Below, one piece after another: positions 37,365 to 37,769 of a DNA stretch of 37,769 nt; position 1 is the stretch's first letter, and every line of letters begins with the position of its first letter. The DNA comes from a virus. The position numbers were made by a program, and so were the translations under genes. The notes below the pieces were generated by a model, which had not been told where the DNA came from, ran no database searches, and saw only the letters and a program-made list of their open reading frames with translations. The stretch covers positions 1 to 37,769 of IMG/VR virus record IMGVR_UViG_3300047440_000409. One strand, written 5' to 3'.

Positions 37365-37769
37365 CCTGGAACCCGATCGATGAGCCGTGCGACTACATCA
37401 AGCTGTCCGACGTCAAGTCGCCGGGCCTCGCGGACGTGTCGGGCGCGTCCTCGGTGCGGCGCTGGGACGAGCGCGAGGGGTTTGGCATCTCGGGCGCGTT
37501 CAGCGTCTTCAAGGGCCGCGGGCTCGCGCACTTCTCGGTCAAGCTGCGCCTCTACTCGGTCGAGGACTGGGAGGGCTGGTACGCGTTCAAGCCCATCGTC
37601 GACAAGCTCCCGACGCGACGCGGTGGCAACGGCAAAGACTCAGGCGTGCTCGACATCTGGCACCCGCTTTTGGAGTCGCTCGACATCAAGGCCGTCGCGG
37701 CGGCCGAGGTGATGCAGCCCGAGCAGACCGACAGCGGCGAGTGGACCATCGAGATCAAGTTTCTCGAGT
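37361..37769 (+). CDS. Tail/baseplate protein, cut by window end (partial)
   Basis: The gene starts at an ATG overlapping the tape measure stop and runs for 136 codons to the window edge. The protein has DYIKLSDVKSPGLADVSG near the N-terminus and a beta-rich pattern (FSVKLRLYSVEDW). It follows the tape measure, where the first baseplate hub or tail-completion protein is expected. No definite family can be named from the fragment. Confidence 0.6.
   Translation, partial: MTWNPIDEPCDYIKLSDVKSPGLADVSGASSVRRWDEREGFGISGAFSVFKGRGLAHFSVKLRLYSVEDWEGWYAFKPIVDKLPTRRGGNGKDSGVLDIWHPLLESLDIKAVAAAEVMQPEQTDSGEWTIEIKFLE

Noticed and set aside
1-37769. CRISPR arrays, rRNA, insertion sequences or transposases
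   Set aside because: I found no regular repeat-spacer array, rRNA-like stretch, transposase motif or terminal inverted repeats; the only RNA gene I can support is the tRNA-Thr.

Overview
The window is almost entirely a temperate, contractile-tailed (myovirus-type) phage genome of high GC content. Genes are tightly packed and many start codons overlap the preceding stop (ATGA, GTGA, TGATG). A tail sheath gene, a tyrosine integrase and a repressor flanked by divergent promoters show the lifestyle. The head genes resemble the Mu-like set (DUF935-like portal, gpT-like capsid, gp36-like connector) but are paired with a site-specific integrase and a DnaB-type replication module, so the genome is mosaic. 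An endolysin, an LLH-type holin and a spanin-like membrane coiled-coil protein suggest a Gram-negative host. The host cannot be named from the sequence; a high-GC group such as Myxococcota is a guess.

Layout. 1-5523 (+) carries a receptor-binding fibre and the lysis cassette. 5628-6802 (-) is a short operon of four unknown genes lying between the endolysin and a tRNA-Thr gene, a typical place for lysogenic-conversion cargo. 6840-7153 holds the tRNA and repeat-rich DNA next to the integrase, the likely attachment region. 7154-16675 (-) is one long leftward early operon: HNH nuclease first, then small unknown genes, a YqaJ-type exonuclease, RecT, a DnaQ-like exonuclease, more small genes, a DUF7768/DUF433 pair, endonuclease VII and finally integrase. 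16676-18033 is the immunity region, with a repressor, a Cro-like gene and three copies of a 15-bp operator. 18249-24340 (+) is the replication and regulation region: HTH proteins, DnaB helicase, a striking CGAAAC/GTTTCG repeat array that looks like a replication origin, a RuvC-like resolvase and small Cys-rich proteins. From 24467 a late promoter candidate leads into terminase small and large subunits, portal, S49 protease-scaffold, decoration protein, capsid, connectors, sheath, tube, frameshifted tail chaperones, tape measure and the start of a further tail gene cut by the window end.

The tail module runs off the right end while fibre and lysis genes begin at the left end. The window therefore reads as a circularly permuted phage genome opened inside the tail genes, with the baseplate genes missing between the two ends. 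The best candidates for something new are the origin-like hexamer array (21233-21431), the operator set with nearly leaderless early genes, the duplicated HTH domain on both sides of the large terminase, the three-module fibre, and the small cargo operon next to the tRNA.
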